From Nocardia cyriacigeorgica (GTDB taxonomy: Bacteria > Actinomycetota > Actinomycetes > Mycobacteriales > Mycobacteriaceae): DNA of 64,000 nt. The position numbers were made by a program, and so were the translations under genes. Positions 62,880 through 64,000 of the stretch are shown piece by piece; position 1 is the stretch's first letter, and every line of letters starts with the position of its first letter. The stretch spans positions 186,001 to 250,000 of the forward strand of contig NZ_JARWNX010000062.1 of the NCBI RefSeq assembly GCF_029868385.1, given 5' to 3'. Below the pieces are notes generated by a model, which did not search any database, was not told the origin of the DNA, and was given only the letters and a program-made list of their open reading frames with translations.

Positions 62880-63194
62880 TCAGTGCACGATCACCTGCCA
62901 GGTCTGCATGGAGAACGGCAGATCGCAACTGGTCCAGGACTGTTGCGCGCCGAATGCCGGATTGCCCCACCGCTCGTAGCTGCTGAACCATGACCACCAC
63001 GCCCAGCAGGTCACCCGGACTTGATGCCAGACCGGCCCACCGCACTGCGAGTAGGCCGCCGTGCCCGCGACCGGATTGACCGAACAGAACGCGCCCGGTT
63101 GCGCCTGGGCGGGTGCGGCGCCGAGGACGCCCGCCGCCCCGATGAGTGCCGCGGCAGATGCGCTGACGGCGAGTTTCTTGACGATCGAGTGCAT
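62880..63194 (-). CDS. Secreted Trp-rich small protein
   Basis: The 104-residue product has a signal peptide (MHSIVKKLAVSASAAALIGA, cut near AQAQPG, residue 32). The mature part of about 72 residues has four cysteines (FCSVNP, SQCGGP, VTCWAWW, SCDLPF) and eight tryptophans, suggesting a compact disulfide-bonded exported protein. A GGGAGG site precedes the ATG. No family was recognised. Confidence 0.78.
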   Translation of the reverse strand: MHSIVKKLAVSASAAALIGAAGVLGAAPAQAQPGAFCSVNPVAGTAAYSQCGGPVWHQVRVTCWAWWSWFSSYERWGNPAFGAQQSWTSCDLPFSMQTWQVIVH

Positions 63195-63444
63195 GACAAC
63201 CTCCCACCGGCGTGGGGCTCGACGCCCCGACCCGTTGCAGGCCCACGCTCGATTCGGCTACGGATCGAGACCTTCCCGATCCGCGATGACATGATCTACA
63301 TCACACATCGATCGGCCGTTGTTACAGCTCATTCGCCTTATGGCATCGCCGCAGCAATCGAGGCGTCACACCTCATGAAGCACTACGAACTGCACTGACG
63401 CCAGCCATCTCACCTCGACGCCGGAAGAAGATCAGCCACCGGCA

Positions 63445-63801
63445 TCAATCCAGCGACCGCAGCGACTCCTCGTCACGAGCAACGACCGCCGCACCACCGG
63501 CGGTGAACACGATGGGCCGCTGAATCAACGCCGGATTGGCCGCCAACGCCTCGATCCAGCGCTCCCGTTCGGCGGCGGTCCGGCCCCAGCCCGAGATCCC
63601 GAGTTCCTTGGCGACCGGTTCGCCGGTGCGGGTGATATCCCACGGCTCGGCACCGAGCTTCGCGAGCACCGCACGTAATTCGTCGGCGGTCGGCGGATCG
63701 TCCAGATACCGGCGCACCGTGTACTCGGCGCCGCCCTCCTCCAGGTGCGCGAGCGCCGCACGACTCTTACTGCATCGCGGGTTGTGCCAGATCTCGGTCA
63801 T
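63445..63801 (-). CDS. ArsC/Spx-family thioredoxin-fold protein
   Basis: This 118-residue protein matches the glutaredoxin-linked arsenate reductase family. The active-site Cys is C10 in HNPRCSKSRAAL, and RRYLDDPPTADELRAVL, ELGISGWGR and NPALIQRPIVF follow the ArsC/YffB pattern. The single Cys in the N-terminal motif fits arsenate reductase, but no ars operon is nearby, so the role is open. A GTG at 63807 is an alternative start. Confidence 0.87.
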   Translation of the reverse strand: MTEIWHNPRCSKSRAALAHLEEGGAEYTVRRYLDDPPTADELRAVLAKLGAEPWDITRTGEPVAKELGISGWGRTAAERERWIEALAANPALIQRPIVFTAGGAAVVARDEESLRSLD

Positions 63802-63810
63802 GGCCACAGC

Positions 63811-64000
63811 CTAATCCGCGGGGTGGGTCGCCTCGGGGCTCGGTGACAGGTGCATCCACTCCGGCCACAGCACCGACCACGGTTCCCGCGGGTTCGAACA
63901 CTTCCAGAGCGCGACCTGGACCGCGGTCGAGCAGGGCTCGCTTACCCGTCCAGTCGGATCCGAATGCCCGCCATGCGCTCGGAGCCCCCGCGTAGCCTGC
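63811..64000 (-). CDS. C-terminal part of an unidentified protein (cut by window edge)
   Basis: The minus-strand frame that ends with TAG at 63811 is open to the window edge. It shows good coding bias and a protein-like end (VQVALWKCSNPREPWSVLWP, then EWMHLSPSPEATHPAD). The protein is cut off at the right edge and no family was recognised. It would lie directly upstream of the ArsC-like gene. Confidence 0.4.
   Translation of the reverse strand, partial: QATRGLRAHGGHSDPTGRVSEPCSTAVQVALWKCSNPREPWSVLWPEWMHLSPSPEATHPAD

Overview
The window is high-GC actinobacterial DNA. GTG, TTG and leaderless starts are frequent, and the gene order follows the Mycobacterium tuberculosis Rv2051c-Rv2113 segment. 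Presence of a Pup-proteasome locus, F420-dependent split-barrel enzymes and a DprE2-like reductase places it in the Mycobacteriales. The style of the accessory genes suggests Nocardia or a close relative. The genus is an inference; no rRNA or tRNA gene was found.

Layout. Positions 0.4-4.4 kb carry apolipoprotein N-acyltransferase, an amidohydrolase and FxsA. Positions 4.4-7.2 kb carry a NarL-type two-component system and a TauE/SafE exporter. Positions 7.2-15.7 kb hold a TetR gene, a TldD/TldE-like pair, a hydrolase/AraC pair, an F420 enzyme, a PadR/VOC pair with three operators, and a methionine aminopeptidase divergent from a small XRE regulator across twin palindromes. Positions 15.7-35.7 kb are the aerobic cobalamin region: cobN under a B12 riboswitch, cobG, cobH, cobIJ, cobK, cobL, then the Rv2073c-like and Rv2074-like genes. 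It is interrupted by accessory genes at 19.7-26.6 kb and 30.2-31.6 kb. cobM is missing from its usual place.

Positions 35.8-53.2 kb are nearly colinear with Rv2089c-Rv2113: a Xaa-Pro peptidase, an exonuclease, a Gln-rich DUF4333 protein, HelY, TatC, TatA, PafC, PafB, PafA, PrcA, PrcB, Pup, Dop and a DUF418 protein. An extra ketopantoate-reductase-like gene is coupled to pafC. Pup is attached to proteins by PafA and processed or removed by Dop, and PrcAB degrades the tagged proteins. The unfoldase ARC/Mpa is not in the window. Hairpins after prcA, pafA and tatA split this block into separate transcription units.

Positions 53.2-64 kb are accessory: a CGNR protein, a small zinc ribbon, DUF6412 and YidC, an antibiotic-kinase-like gene, a second copy of a regulator/small-protein module, an SPFH protein, a deazaflavin oxidoreductase, a Nudix hydrolase, secreted proteins, an AIM24 protein and an ArsC-like protein.

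The most unusual feature is a two-copy module at 20.9-24.3 kb and 55.7-59.3 kb. Each copy has an APH-fold kinase, a long XRE regulator with a helical-repeat C-terminus, a divergent ~110-residue protein of unknown function, and a one-span membrane microprotein coupled to it by a GTGA overlap. In the second copy, a further piece of the ~110-residue family is fused to a PadR regulator that lacks its N-terminal helices.
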